Assembly (NCBI GenBank): GCA_030323885.1 | Contig: CM059186.1 | Span: 153,669,064-153,733,063 of the forward strand | DNA from: Branchipolynoe longqiensis | Lineage: Eukaryota; Annelida; Polychaeta; Phyllodocida; Polynoidae | Direction: 5' to 3' | DNA: 64,000 nucleotides | Shown here: positions 31,366 to 42,213 of the stretch, piece by piece | Layout: every line of letters begins with the position of its first letter | Position numbering within the stretch: position 1 is the first letter of the stretch | Notes under the pieces: model-generated | Database searches by the model: none | Seen by the model: the letters and a program-made list of their open reading frames with translations, nothing else | Told to the model about the DNA's origin: nothing | Program-made: the position numbers and the translations under genes

Positions 31366-34300
31366 TTAGCAGTTGGCCGGGAGCTGCTAATGACCAAGAT
31401 AAAGTGCGTATGGCAACGGATCGGGAAGAGTGGTTCTGCCCCACCTCTTCAGATGGCGCCACCGTCAAGTCTTCATCAAATGTCCCAGTCGGCTTTGGTC
31501 GAAATAAGGTCGGTGCGGTTGATTTGCGGGTTTCGTGTCGGCCTAATGATGTATCGGTATCGTCTCACATATCTAGTGTTCGGCTACGCTCTGATGTTGT
31601 TTGTGGTAATAGTGCTCAGACTGACAGTACCGATAATGCTAGAAATTCAAAACTTGTCCTTACATGTTCTCCGGTAAATGTTATTAATAATAATTATACA
31701 AATTTACAAAAGAGACGGCATACGCCATCTAAGTGTTATGTTCGGAACTTCAAGTTACAGAAGTATCCATTGGGTGGTACCACTGTTAGATATCGGAGTT
31801 ATGGGGTTAACGGTGGTAAATATAATCGTGACTATTCATGCATAATGGACAAATCACATTACAAATGGTTTAATACATCAGAGCGGAAGCTGTTTGGTAA
31901 TAACAAAATTTATGACACTGTGAGAGTTCTCGGTACAGGGAAGGTGGGTACGGCGTCACAACAAACACCATTGACCTTGGTTTCGCCACCGGCTGGGCTC
32001 GATCGACGCGGTAGTCATGGCGACACTCAAACAGCTGTTTCCTCTGTGCGCTCACTGACGATGGGTGACCCTGTGTCTAATACACAAACCCCTGAACGGT
32101 TACTGTTGGACAGATTCGGTGGATGCCAATCGGCTTGTACGAATATTACTGATATGGACTGTACCCCTGTACGTGGAGTTGGCGCATGCCACTCTATAAA
32201 GCCTGCTGTTAGCCCGGTCGCTAACTTAATTAATCTTTCCTCTGGCAATCCTTCTCAATCTTCTGTTTCTAATTTGCCATATACTATGTTGGGTGTTCAT
32301 GTTGTCCCCGTAACTCCTGGTGTGTTAAAGATTGAGAAGGGGGGCCGTTCTATTATTAGCTCGGATGTTATGAATCCATTTTGTGTTGTTGGTAACACTG
32401 AACTTGGTAAGGTTGTCCCTGCCAGGAGTTCCGAGTTGAACTCGCCCAGCTTTCTAGTTAATTGTAATAGGGCTAACCGTGGTATGGTTCTCCCTGATAA
32501 GAAGTTATTTAGAAATGTTGATACTGTTTCCACTTTTCATGTGCCTGTTCCGTTGAAGTTTGGGGTTGATAAGGCGGTTGCAAATTGTGTTGATGTTGCT
32601 GTTCTTGACGACGTGTTTGAGCCTCATCTTTATGATGATGATGTAATAGCATTCTGTGATAAATCTCCGATTGAATGTAAGCCTTATATATTGCAAGAGT
32701 GGCCCACAGTGAGTGTTGCATGTGATCTGTCTTTCGATTACGCAGATATTTTTAGTCAAGTTAGATCCACGGGGCTTCCCAATTATTTTTCTGCTAAAGT
32801 GCCTGTACCCTCGGGATTAATTATTAAAAACTGGAAGTCGTTATTAATAGGCTATGATGATGTAGAACTTATATCGTTTTTGGAGTACGGGTGGCCGGCA
32901 AATTTTACAGGTTCTTTTGTACCGACTCCCACATTGCTTAACCATGCTCGCTCTAAGGAAGATTTGTTTTGGATTGATAATTATGTACGAACTGAATTAC
33001 TTCATGGCGCTTTGTTGGGTCCATTTAAGGATCCTCCTTTTTGTCCTTGGGCACAGATTAGCCCTATTATGACCCGCCCCAATAAATCTACTGATGAACG
33101 AAGAATTATAGTGGATCTTAGTTACCCCAAGGGGCGTAGTGTTAATGATGGGATTAATAAAGGTTTTTATCAGGGGAGGTCCTATAAATATAATCTGCCC
33201 ACGATAATGTCATTGGCAAAGGAGGTCACGAGGGTCGGCGAAAATTGTTTTATGTGGTCCATTGATCTCGCAAGGGCGTACAGGCAATTAAGATCCTGCC
33301 CCTTGAGTGTGCCTTTATTTGGTATTAAAGTACAGGATAATTTCTATTTTGACATTGCTCCGCCGTTTGGGTGTCGGACATCAAGTATGGCTTGTGCTCG
33401 GACGACGGCTGCAGTTGTGTACTTAATGAAGAAGATGGGTTTTTTCGCTTTATGTTTTTTGGACGATTTTGTGGGAGTCGAAAATTCTCTGGATAAGGCA
33501 CAAGAGGCGTATAATTATATCCTTAAATTGACTGCATGTTTGGGTCTTAAATTATCAGTTAAAAAATGTACTCCTCCTACACAAAAATTAATTTGGTTAG
33601 GTTATGAGGTGGATTCAAAGAATTTGTTTATTCGTATCCCGGATGAAAAATTGTTGGACATTTTATTAGAATGCAGGAAATGGGATGTTGGTAGGAAAGT
33701 AACACGTAAGAATGTCCAAAGATTAGTTGGTAGGTTACAGTTTATTTCTAAATGTGTGATGTCCGCACGGGTTTTTATGAATAGAATTTTAGACTTCCTT
33801 CGGGGTACCCCGTTTATAGGTAAAGTAAAGGTGACAAATGATTTGGTGAGGGATATAGCTTGGTTTTTTGCGTTTTTCAGAAGGTCGTAATAGGCTAGTT
33901 TTGTTACAGCATTTGCCTGACAAAAAATGGATCATTGAGTGCGATTCATCTTTGCGTGGTGGTGGTGCATTCAGTCCAACACAGTATTATTCTGAATTGT
34001 ACTCTCACATGTTTTTAGCTAATGGTTTTCGCATTGCCCAATTAGAGGCTGTTAATTTAGTAGTGGCATTGAAAAACTTGTCTCCTCCTGATCCACATAA
34101 TTATCAAATTATCATTAATACCGATAATGCTGCTTCCCAACAGGTCCTGTCTACTGGTGCTGGGAAGGATCCTGTCTTGTGCGCCTGTGCTCGCGAGATC
34201 TGGCGGTTCGCGGCCACTTATACTTGCGATGTGCAGGTTGTCCATAAGGCGGGAAAGGACCTGGTACTAGCAGATGCCCTAAGTAGGTTGTTCTTTGATG

Positions 34301-34398
34301 ATAAATTTAAATTAATTGCTGACGAGTTATGTCGGACCAAATTATTAACTAAAATACATGTTTCTTTTAACGAGCAGGTGTTGGATGTAACCTTGTAG
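31347..34398 (+). pseudogene. pol: Pol (RT-RNase H) of element A, first copy, frameshifted
   Basis: Reverse transcriptase and RNase H that would copy the element RNA. The -1 frame is open from 31347; the first ATG in it is near 31404. About 480 residues of poorly conserved linker precede the RT. RT landmarks are FLEYGWPANF, GPFKDPPFCPWAQISPIMTR, RRIIVDLSYPKG, MWSIDLARAYRQLR, APPFGCRTSSMACARTT and the catalytic CFLDDFVG (Leu in place of the usual Tyr/Phe before DD). RNase H follows with ECDSSL, QLEAVN, INTDNA and LADALSR, which carry the acidic residues. A six-T run at 33864-33869, five T in the second copy, shifts the frame before RNase H. The protein is split there, but every motif is present. 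Confidence 0.9.
31356..31390 (+). promoter_or_regulatory. Candidate -1 frameshift signal, gag-pol of element A
   Basis: The end of gag reads G-AAT-TTT-TAA (heptamer 31356-31362). Right after the stop, TTAGCAGTT (31366-31374) pairs with AGCTGCTAA (31382-31390) around a 7-nt loop, with one G-U pair. The pol frame is -1 relative to gag and is open from 31347, so it overlaps the gag end. The heptamer is not a perfect X-XXY-YYZ site, but it matches element B in form and place. Confidence 0.55.
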
Positions 34399-34459
34399 CA
34401 AGTATCTGCAGGTTGATAATTTTGTTTTTTGCCTTTATCAACTTGCAGAGAATAGGCGG
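32851..34459 (+). repeat. Tandem duplication in element A, unit 1
   Basis: This 1.6-kb stretch, from the RT start (GCTATGATGATGTAGAAC) through RNase H and the hairpin after the stop, is repeated head-to-tail at 34460-36069. The copies differ by scattered single bases and a few homopolymer indels. Confidence 0.93.
34406..34448 (+). promoter_or_regulatory. Hairpin with polypyrimidine-AG after the Pol stop, element A
   Basis: CTGCAGGTTGATAA (34406-34419) pairs with TTATCAACTTGCAG (34435-34448) over 14 bp with one G-U pair. The loop is T-rich, and the 3' arm ends in CAG, like a 3' splice site. It begins 8 nt after the Pol stop (34396-34398). The duplicate sits at 36016-36058. A hairpin of unrelated sequence occupies the same place in element B. 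Confidence 0.6.
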
Positions 34460-36069
34460 GCTATGATGATGTAGAACTTATATCGTTTTTGGAGTACGGG
34501 TGGCCGGCAAATTTTACAGGTTCTTTTGTACCGACTCCCACATTGCTTAACCATGCTCGCTCTAAGGAAGATTTGTTTTGGATTGATAATTATGTACGAA
34601 CTGAATTACTTCATGGCGCTTTGTTGGGTCCATTTAAGGATCCTCCTTTTTGTCCATGGGCACAGATTAGCCCTATTATGACCCGCCCCAAGAAATCTAC
34701 TGATGAACGAAGAATTATAGTGGATCTTAGTTACCCCAAGGGGCGTAGTGTTAATGATGGGATTAATAAAGGTTTTTATCAGGGGAGGTCCTATAAATAT
34801 AATCTGCCCACGATAATGTCGTTGGCAAAGGAGGTCACGAGGGTCGGCGAAAATTGTTTTATGTGGTCCATTGATCTGGCAAGGGCGTACAGGCAATTAA
34901 GATCCTGCCCCTTGAGTGTGCCTTTATTTGGTATTAAAGTACAGGATAATTTCTATTTTGACATTGCTCCGCCGTTTGGGTGTCGGACATCAAGTATGGC
35001 TTGTGCTCGGACGACGGCTGCAGTTGTGTACTTAATGAAGAAGATGGGTGTTTTTCGCTTTATGTTTTTTGGACGATTTTGTGGGAGTCGAAAAATTCTC
35101 TGGATAAGGCACAAGAGGCGTATAATTATATCCTTAAATTGACTGCATGTTTGGGTCTTAAATTATCAGTTAAAAAATGTACTCCTCCTACACAAAAATT
35201 AATTTGGTTAGGTTATGAGGTGGATTCAAAAAATTTGTTTATTCGTATCCCGGATGAAAAATTGTTGGACATTTTATTAGAATGCAAGAAATGGGATGTT
35301 GGTAGGGAAGTAACACGTAAGAATGTCCAAAGATTAGTTGGTAGGTTACAGTTTATTTCTAAATGTGTGATGTCCGCACGGGTTTTTATGAACAGAATTT
35401 TAGACTTCCTTCGGGGTACCCCGTTTATAGGTAAAGTAAAGGTGACAAATGATTTGGTGAGGGATATAGCTTGGTTTTTGCGTTTTTCAGAAGGTCGTAA
35501 TAGGCTAGTTTTGTTACAGCATTTGCCTGACAAAAAATGGATCATTGAGTGCGATTCATCTTTGCGTGGTGGTGGTGCATTCAGTCCAACACAGTATTAT
35601 TCTGAATTGTACTCTCCCATATTTTTAGCTAATGGTTTTCGCATTGCCCAATTAGAGGCCGTTAATTTAGTAGTGGCATTGAAAAACTTGTCTCCTCCTG
35701 ATCCACATAATTATCAAATTATCATTAATACCGATAATGCTGCTTCCCAACAGGTCCTGTCTACTGGTGCTGGGAAGGATCCTGTCTTGTGCGCCTGTGC
35801 TCGCGAGATCTGGCGGTTCGCGGCCACTTATACTTGCGATGTGCAGGTTGTCCATAAGGCGGGAAAGGACCTGGTACTAGCAGATGCCCTAAGTAGGTTG
35901 TTCTTTGATGATAAATTTAAATTAATTGCTGACGAGTTATGTCGGACCAAATTATTAACTAAAATACATGTTTCTTTTAACGAGCAGGTGTTGGATGTAA
36001 CCTTGTAGCAAGTATCTGCAGGTTGATAATTTTGTTTTTTGCCTTTATCAACTTGCAGAGAAAAGGCGG
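34460..36069 (+). pseudogene. RT-RNase H of element A, duplicated second copy
   Basis: Second unit of the tandem duplication. It starts inside the RT (MEYGWPANFTG at 34489) and has no upstream part of Pol. Two one-base insertions (GGGTGTTTTTCGC near 35049, CGAAAAATTC near 35090) break the frame in the palm, around the DD motif. The RNase H part downstream is open to the stop at 36006-36008. The frame lesions differ from those of the first copy, so one copy or both decayed after the duplication. Confidence 0.88.
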
Positions 36070-36071
36070 GC

Positions 36072-36405
36072 ATTGTTCATATTGCTACGGCAATATGGGT
36101 AATTCGAAACAGAGGCGGGGAAAAACCTCCCCCTCCACACCCTCCCGACCTCCAACTTCCCCTCCCCCCCCTTTCTCACTCCTCCCCCCCCCCCCCTTCT
36201 CTACATCCCTCTCCCTCCACTCTATCCAGGCGGCGCCACCGACCCCGCCCTCTCCTATAACCCTCCTCTCCTCCAGGTGGCGGCACCGGCCCCCCCCCCT
36301 CCGCTGGTGCCGCCGCTGGTCCCCTCCCCCTCCCCTCCTCACTTCCGCTCTCCTCTCACTCTCCCACTTCTCCACCACACGCCTCGCCACCAACACCTCT
36401 TTTCA
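36072..36405 (+). repeat. Split direct repeat A1 of element B
   Basis: About 334 bp, repeated at 41844-42174. It opens ATTGTTCATATTGC and holds the perfect palindrome CATATTGCTACGGCAATATG at 36078-36097. The rest is pyrimidine-rich leader. The end coincides with TTTTCA in both copies. Confidence 0.92.
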
Positions 36406-36453
36406 ACTCGCCTCCTGGCTGCTCTCCATCACCAACGAACACCAACCGTCACC

Positions 36454-37743
36454 ATGCCGGCACGCAAGACAACCCGACGAACAGCAGACACCCCGGCCGC
36501 CGCCGTCTCTGACGACGCCACGCGCACACCACGCCAGCGGGGCAGACCACGATCCGTGGTGGTTAAACCTAAACCCACAACGGATGGAACGACCGACGAC
36601 GACATGTCTGCGGCCGAGCAGCTCACCATGCTCAGGCAGTCTGTGACCGACTCAATACGCCAGCAAGCCGACTTGGCCAAAACGATGTCGGAAAGGATAA
36701 AGGCACTCGAGACTCGCAAGACAGACAAGACAGACAAGCGATCGCAGAGCAACTCCTCCGACGACAGACCCATCCCCAAACGCAGGAAACGCGGCACCCC
36801 AGACCCGGACCAATCTCCAACGCCACGTGCTACGACCTCCCATGCACGCTCACCGAGATCACCCAGATCACCGAGACCCACGCCTTGCAGCCAACGCACC
36901 CACAAGGACCGACGGAACAGGTCAGAATCCCAAGAACGACCAAGACACAGGAGGTCGCGCCACGCACGGTACGCCACCGCCACATCCTCGAGCGAAGACG
37001 ACTACCACCAAAAGGACGTGATCGATGCCATCATCGGAACCAACCCAAACGGACGGAACGAAAAAAGAGGTAGGACCCAACTCCTCCCCCACACGTACGT
37101 TATCAGGGATGAGCGCAAAGGCAAAGTCGGCCCGGGGGAGAGCACGTGGCACGAATACCTGGCGGCACTGTCACGAATGCGTAAAGACCCTAAAGTGCCA
37201 CAGTCATGGATAAAACCCATACTCAGCCACCAGGACGAGATGTTTGACATGGCCGCGGAGTGGAAATGGGACACGTGCCTCGCCTGGTCGGAGAAGGTTT
37301 TTTCCATGATAGATGATGGCCGCCTCCCTAAAGCCTGGCGCGACGAACAGGCCATCAAAGACCTACAGCGCGCAGCATGCCTTGCAGGCATAAGGAAGGA
37401 AGAGGAGAGGCGTGCCGCTAAGGCCGATCACACGACCAGACCCCACCACTCACGCACCGATGAACAGACGACAGCCACGAACACCACACCATATAGACGC
37501 CCAGAGTTTAATACTGAGACGGACGGGCGCCCCTGCCACAAATGGAACTGGGGCACGGACTGTGGATACACTGCATCGCACGGCACCGGGAGCGATCGAC
37601 GCGCACATCTGTGCGCCTGGTGCGCTAACAAGTACAAAAAATCCAACCCACACAGAGAACAAGAGTGTAATAATAAAAAGCGCCAGACTGAGCGCAAAAC
37701 AGCGGCACTCGACACGGAAGAATCGGCGAAGGCGGATTTTTAG
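36454..37743 (+). CDS. gag: Gag-like protein of element B
   Basis: Nucleocapsid-type protein of 429 residues from the ATG at 36454 (CACCATGCC, good context), the first one after A1. An open frame extends upstream through A1 but is pyrimidine-tract translation. The N-terminal third is basic and rich in Thr/Pro/Arg (RQRGRPRS, Arg/Ser-rich stretches), probably nucleic-acid binding. The core LPHTYVIRDERKGKVGPGES, LAWSEKVFSMIDDGRLPKAW matches the Gag of element A. The C-terminal Cys/His module is CHKWNWGTDC, HGTG, AHLCAWC, HREQEC. The frame is intact and ends Asp-Phe-stop at a shift-like heptamer. Confidence 0.88.
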   Translation: MPARKTTRRTADTPAAAVSDDATRTPRQRGRPRSVVVKPKPTTDGTTDDDMSAAEQLTMLRQSVTDSIRQQADLAKTMSERIKALETRKTDKTDKRSQSNSSDDRPIPKRRKRGTPDPDQSPTPRATTSHARSPRSPRSPRPTPCSQRTHKDRRNRSESQERPRHRRSRHARYATATSSSEDDYHQKDVIDAIIGTNPNGRNEKRGRTQLLPHTYVIRDERKGKVGPGESTWHEYLAALSRMRKDPKVPQSWIKPILSHQDEMFDMAAEWKWDTCLAWSEKVFSMIDDGRLPKAWRDEQAIKDLQRAACLAGIRKEEERRAAKADHTTRPHHSRTDEQTTATNTTPYRRPEFNTETDGRPCHKWNWGTDCGYTASHGTGSDRRAHLCAWCANKYKKSNPHREQECNNKKRQTERKTAALDTEESAKADF

Positions 37744-37765
37744 ATGGCGGCCCTGGTGAGGCCGC
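37734..37765 (+). promoter_or_regulatory. Candidate -1 frameshift signal, gag-pol of element B
   Basis: Gag ends GCG-GAT-TTT-TAG. The heptamer G-GAT-TTT (37734-37740) is the same as the shift site of red clover necrotic mosaic virus. A 6-nt spacer (37741-37746) leads to a hairpin GCGGCC (37747-37752) / GGCCGC (37760-37765) with a 7-nt loop. The -1 frame is open from here for about 340 codons. GGTG in the loop could pair with CACC about 10 nt downstream as a pseudoknot, which is speculative. Confidence 0.65.
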
Positions 37766-40516
37766 AGATAACGCCACCTCAGACGATGCACGCCACACGC
37801 CCCAGCCGTCCCCGCCTGTCCTGCGCCTAGTCTCCTCAACACGCAGGTTCGTCCCGTCAATTCCGCCTTGGGACCCAAAACCATACACTTGCGGCACTGA
37901 GACCCCATCCGCCCACACTGACGCCCACACCGACCCAAGCCCCGCCAAACACGCACCACGTGGCGTAACGGCCGGACTCGCCCAGACCGACGCTCAGATT
38001 CCCGCCAAAACAAGATGGAGCAGCTCAAATCACGCGTCACTGGACACTCCTAACCGTCGCCTCACGCCGGAGGGAGACCGCCACCCCTCACCGTCAGATG
38101 GCGCCGCCTACGACCCATCAGTCGCCACCCCCGACCCCGATGCCGCCACTAATGACGCCGCTAATGGCCATTACGCTGCTCGCCCACCCGACACCGCCCC
38201 GGCACCCTGGGCGGCCCCGGGCAACGCCGCTGCCCGCCTACCAGACACCGCAGCCATAAACCCTCCTCAGACACATGCCGCCCGGTACACAGACTACGGA
38301 AGCCTTCAACCGGTACCGGAAGTCGGAATCTCCCCACTTCCGGCCAGCACCCTCACCATCACCCCGACCCCCGCCAACGCCCCCCCAAACCCCCACACCC
38401 CCCACCCTCCACCCCTACCCCCTCCCCTCACCCCCCCCGCCCCCCAACCCCAATGCCTTCCCACTGACCCCTCCCCACACACCCCCTCCGCCACCACCAC
38501 CCATGTCCGGCCACGCGTACGGTCGAACACCAGACAACGCCCACACACCTCCATCACCACAGATATTGTCGTCCGATATGAGCCGACCAACGCCACCATA
38601 GCCTGTGTCCAACCCGCCACCACCACCCGACCCACACCCCCCCCAAACCACGACGAACATGACCCCGCCGCGGCACCCGACGCCCTCCTCACCTACCACG
38701 ACCGGGCACACGCCAGTGAGGACATCGACGATATAACCACTGATCAAGTCGATGCCCCCTCCCCCCCTACAACCCCCCCCACACCCCCCTCTCCTACAAG
38801 ACTACCCTACACAACATCTGGCCCACCAGCGTCCCCGCGGCATGGGGGCACGAAGTATACAGATACATATTCGACCAAGTCTGCGCGACTGCCCTCCCTA
38901 ACCATGTGGCAGCACGGATACCGGTGCCATCCGACCTCAACATCGACCGATGGAGGGCACTTCTCCCCGGCTACCACGACACCGAGCTACTCGACTTCCT
39001 CGAGTTTGGGTGGCCGGTCGATTACACCGCCGACGCCCCCCCGGTCCCGTCGACCGCCAACCACCGCGAAGACCCTGACCATCTGCAATGGATCCGCAAG
39101 TACGTCAAGGACGAGGCGTCCAAAGGTGCACTCCTCGGACCTTTCCACCAACCTCCCTTCGCCCCGTGGGCCCAGACGAGCCCGATGATGACCCGACCCA
39201 AGAAGAATACCGTCGAGCGCCGGGTCATCGTCGACCTCAGCTACCCGAGGGGCGCCAGCGTCAATGCCGGCATACGCAAAGGACACTACCAAGGGAGGCC
39301 CACCACCTACACCCTCCCCAACATAAACAACCTCACCGACGAAGTCACCCGCCTCGGGCAAGGCGCATACATATGGACCATCGACCTCGCCCGCGCATAT
39401 AGAGAGCTGAGGACATGCCCCCTCTCTGTCCCCCTCCTAGGAATAACGATCGACGGCGACACCTACTACGACATTGCCCCGCCCTTCGGGTGCCGCACCT
39501 CATCCATGGCCTGTGCCCGCACAACCAACGCGGTCACGTACCTCCTCCGTCGGAAGGGCCACTTCGTCCTCTGTTACTTGGACGACTTCGTCGGAGCCGC
39601 CGCCACTGAATACGAGGCCACCCTCACCTACCTTGACGCGATCCACCTCGCCGCAGACCTGGGCCTGGCACTCTCACCACACAAGTGCATCCCGCCCACC
39701 CGGTGCGTCGAGTGGCTCGGATTCGAGGTGGACACGGTCGACATGATTGACCGGATCCCCCCGGCCAAGCTCGACGAAGTCGTCGCCGAATGCGCCACCT
39801 GGGCGCCCACAACAAAAGCCTCCAGGAAGGACCTTCAACGCCTCGATGGGAGGCTCCAACATGTTGCAAAATGTGTAAGACCCGCCAGGCGCTTCATGAA
39901 CAGAATCCTCAATGCCCTCAGAAGTGCACCTTACACCGGAAAGCACACAATCACCGCCGAAATGACCAAGGACATACTATGGTTCAGGCAGTATGCCCAT
40001 GCCTCTAACGGCGTTGTCCTCCTCCGCCCACTACCCAAGCACGAATGGGTGATCGAATGTGACTCCTCCCTCCTCGCCGGCGGAGCCCACTCCCCCGCAG
40101 GATACATCACGGAAGAATACCAGCCAGGCTTCCTGGCCGACGGGCACAACATTGCCCAGCTCGAGGCTATAAACCTCGTCGTCGCCCTCCATGCTCTCAC
40201 CCCCCCTAACCCCCAAGACTATGCCGTTGTGATCAACACCGACAACCAGGCCTCCCAGATTGTGCTCGACTCCGGTGCCGGGAGGGACCCAACCCTCTGT
40301 GCCTGTGCACGAGCAATCTGGCGATTCGCTGCGCTTAACTCTTGTGAGATTCAGGTCATCCACAAGCCGGGTGCCGAGATAGCCTTTGCAGACGCCCTCA
40401 GCAGGGCCCCCTTCGACCACGCCGCAAGACTCAGAGCCGACCGCTTTGTCGACGACATGGGCCTCACCCGCATACGGGCCCACCACGACTCCTCCATAGT
40501 CACCGATGATGACTAG
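37741..40516 (+). CDS. pol: Pol (RT-RNase H) of element B, one apparent indel
   Basis: Read in the -1 frame from the gag stop, a Pro/Thr/Ala-rich linker is open to about 38790. There a C-rich run (38755-38795) carries one net frame change. The RT-RNase H then runs to 40516. RT landmarks: HNIWPTSVPAAW, DFLEFGWPVDY, GPFHQPPFAPWAQTSPMMTR, RRVIVDLSYPRGA, IWTIDLARAYRELR, APPFGCRTSSMACARTT, catalytic CYLDDFVGA. RNase H: ECDSSLLAGGA, QLEAINLVV, INTDNQA, FADALSRAP. All catalytic acids are in place. Identity with element A is high in RT and RNase H although base composition differs greatly. The stop at 40514-40516 overlaps the recombinase start. Confidence 0.88.
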
Positions 40517-41482
40517 CCTGGAAGAGACACTAATTTGCCCCTCTCTTCCAGGCACACACCAAGACCACCAGGACATCATCCACCTCTTCCGCGCAGGGCT
40601 CGCCCACGGCACATGGCGGAATAAGCATCGACAGGTCACCACCTACCTCAAGCACGCCCGCAGCCGTGACTACAACCCACTCCGGCCGACCCAGATAGAC
40701 CTTGCCTCCTACCTCGCTCACCTCTCCACCTCCCTCAGGTCACCGGGGGCAATCATGAACCACCTCAGTGCGGCCAAGACCTGGGTGAGGCTTAAGGACG
40801 GAAAGACCCGCAGCTTCGAGACCTATCTGGTATCCATCGTCAAGCGTGGCATCATACGGACCTCCCACGGCAGGCTCCACCCCTCACCGTCCACCACCTC
40901 CTCGGGGTAGTCCGATACCTCCTAAAGGCTGGGCCACGCGCCCGAGTCCTCACATCCGCCATACTCGTCGGATTCTTCTCTCTCCTCCGGCAAGGAAACC
41001 TCCTCGTCACCGGCCGGCCCCATGACCCAGGACACACCATTCGACACAAGGACGTCGTCGACCTCGGAACCCATATCACCATTAACGTCCGCTCGACCAA
41101 GACATCGGCCTCCCGATCCGATCGTTTCTCCATCACGATACCGACCATACGCGCCTCCTTCTGCTGCCCTGTGAAGGCCTGGCGCCGGTACGACGCCAGC
41201 GTCCGGGTGCCGCCTTCTTCCCCAGCCTTCCTCACCCCTCAAGGCTCTCCCCTCACCATCTCGACTCTAACCACCGCGCTTCGCGACATTGGGTGCCCCG
41301 ACCCTCGGGCCTACACCCTCCACAGCCTACGCCGCGGGGCTGCCCAGGCCTGTGCAGCGGCCGGTGCACCTATCCAAGACGTTTGGGACCTCGGACACTG
41401 GCGGTCGTCGGCCGTACACCAGTACGTACCGGCCCGCTCCTTCACCGCGGCAACCCGGGCCCTCTCCACTTTATTTGGTTGA
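40506..41482 (+). CDS. Tyrosine recombinase of element B, one apparent 1-bp deletion
   Basis: DNA integrase of the lambda type that would recombine the circular cDNA into the chromosome. The N-terminal SAM-like part has LFRAGLAHGTWRNKHRQV, LRSPGAIMNHLSAAKTWVRL. The catalytic part has SLLRQGN (first Arg), HSLRRGAAQ (His-x-x-Arg), GHWRSSAVHQYV (His and nucleophile Tyr). The frame breaks at CCCC (40880-40883). One more C would join the two halves, and all catalytic residues are present. This may be an assembly error in a homopolymer. The start overlaps the Pol stop. Confidence 0.85.
40517..40552 (+). promoter_or_regulatory. Hairpin with polypyrimidine-AG after the Pol stop, element B
   Basis: CCTGGAAGAGA (40517-40527) pairs perfectly with TCTCTTCCAGG (40542-40552) over 11 bp. 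It starts at the base after the Pol stop. The 3' part GCCCCTCTCTTCCAG reads as a good 3' splice acceptor just before the conserved recombinase domain. The recombinase frame also has ATGATG at 40506-40511, overlapping the Pol stop, so termination-reinitiation is an alternative. Confidence 0.6.
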
Positions 41483-41846
41483 GGTCCGGGTCACCCAGAG
41501 ATTTCATGATTGCTTATCTTGATTATCGACTCTTGACCTACCCCATATCGACTTATTTACCTGAACATTTGACCGACCCATTACCACTTATTGACACTTG
41601 ATCCACATTGAACCTGATTCATTCTACCTGCACTCGTTAATGTACTCAACCATGACCTTCCCTTTTGATTACCTTGATTACCCATTGTTCAACCTCCGAC
41701 CATTGATCCTACCTAAACTCATTAATGTACTCAACCATGACTTCTCTACTTATCTATTACTCATTATTGACTTACTGTACCTGACATTATTACCTACTCT
41801 GATTAAACTTTTCCACATTATGTACTCCCGCCTCGTGTTTTGAATT
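41477..41846 (+). repeat. Split direct repeat B1 of element B
   Basis: It starts at the recombinase stop (GGTTGAGGTCCGGGTCACCC) and ends GTGTTTTGAATT at the A2 border. It is repeated at 42214-42583 with about three substitutions. Confidence 0.92.
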
Positions 41847-42174
41847 GTTCATATTGCTACGGCAATATGGGTAATTCGAAACAGAGGCGGGGGAAAACCT
41901 CCCCCTCCACACCCTCCCGACCTCCAACTTCCCCTCCCCCCCCTTTCTCACTCCTCCCCCCCCCCCTTCTCTACATCCCTCTCCCTCCACTCTATCCAGG
42001 CGGCGCCAGAAACCCCACCCTCTCCTATAACCCTCCTCTCCTCCAGGTGGGGGCACCGGCCCCCCCCCTCCGCTGGTGCCGCCGCTGGTCCCCTCCCCCT
42101 CCCCTCCTCACTTCCGCTCTCCTCTCACTCTCCCACTTCTCCACCACACGCCTCGCCACCAACACCTCTTTTCA
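41844..42174 (+). repeat. Split direct repeat A2 of element B
   Basis: Second copy of A1 (36072-36405). The palindrome CATATTGCTACGGCAATATG is at 41850-41869. Small differences from A1 occur near 42006-42050. Confidence 0.92.
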
Positions 42175-42213
42175 CCAGCCCACCCGACCCCACATACCTA
42201 ATGCTGAGCTTCA

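Noticed and set aside
36922..38747. Long minus-strand frames opposite gag and pol of element B
   Set aside because: Shadow frames caused by the GC-rich codon pattern of the plus-strand genes.
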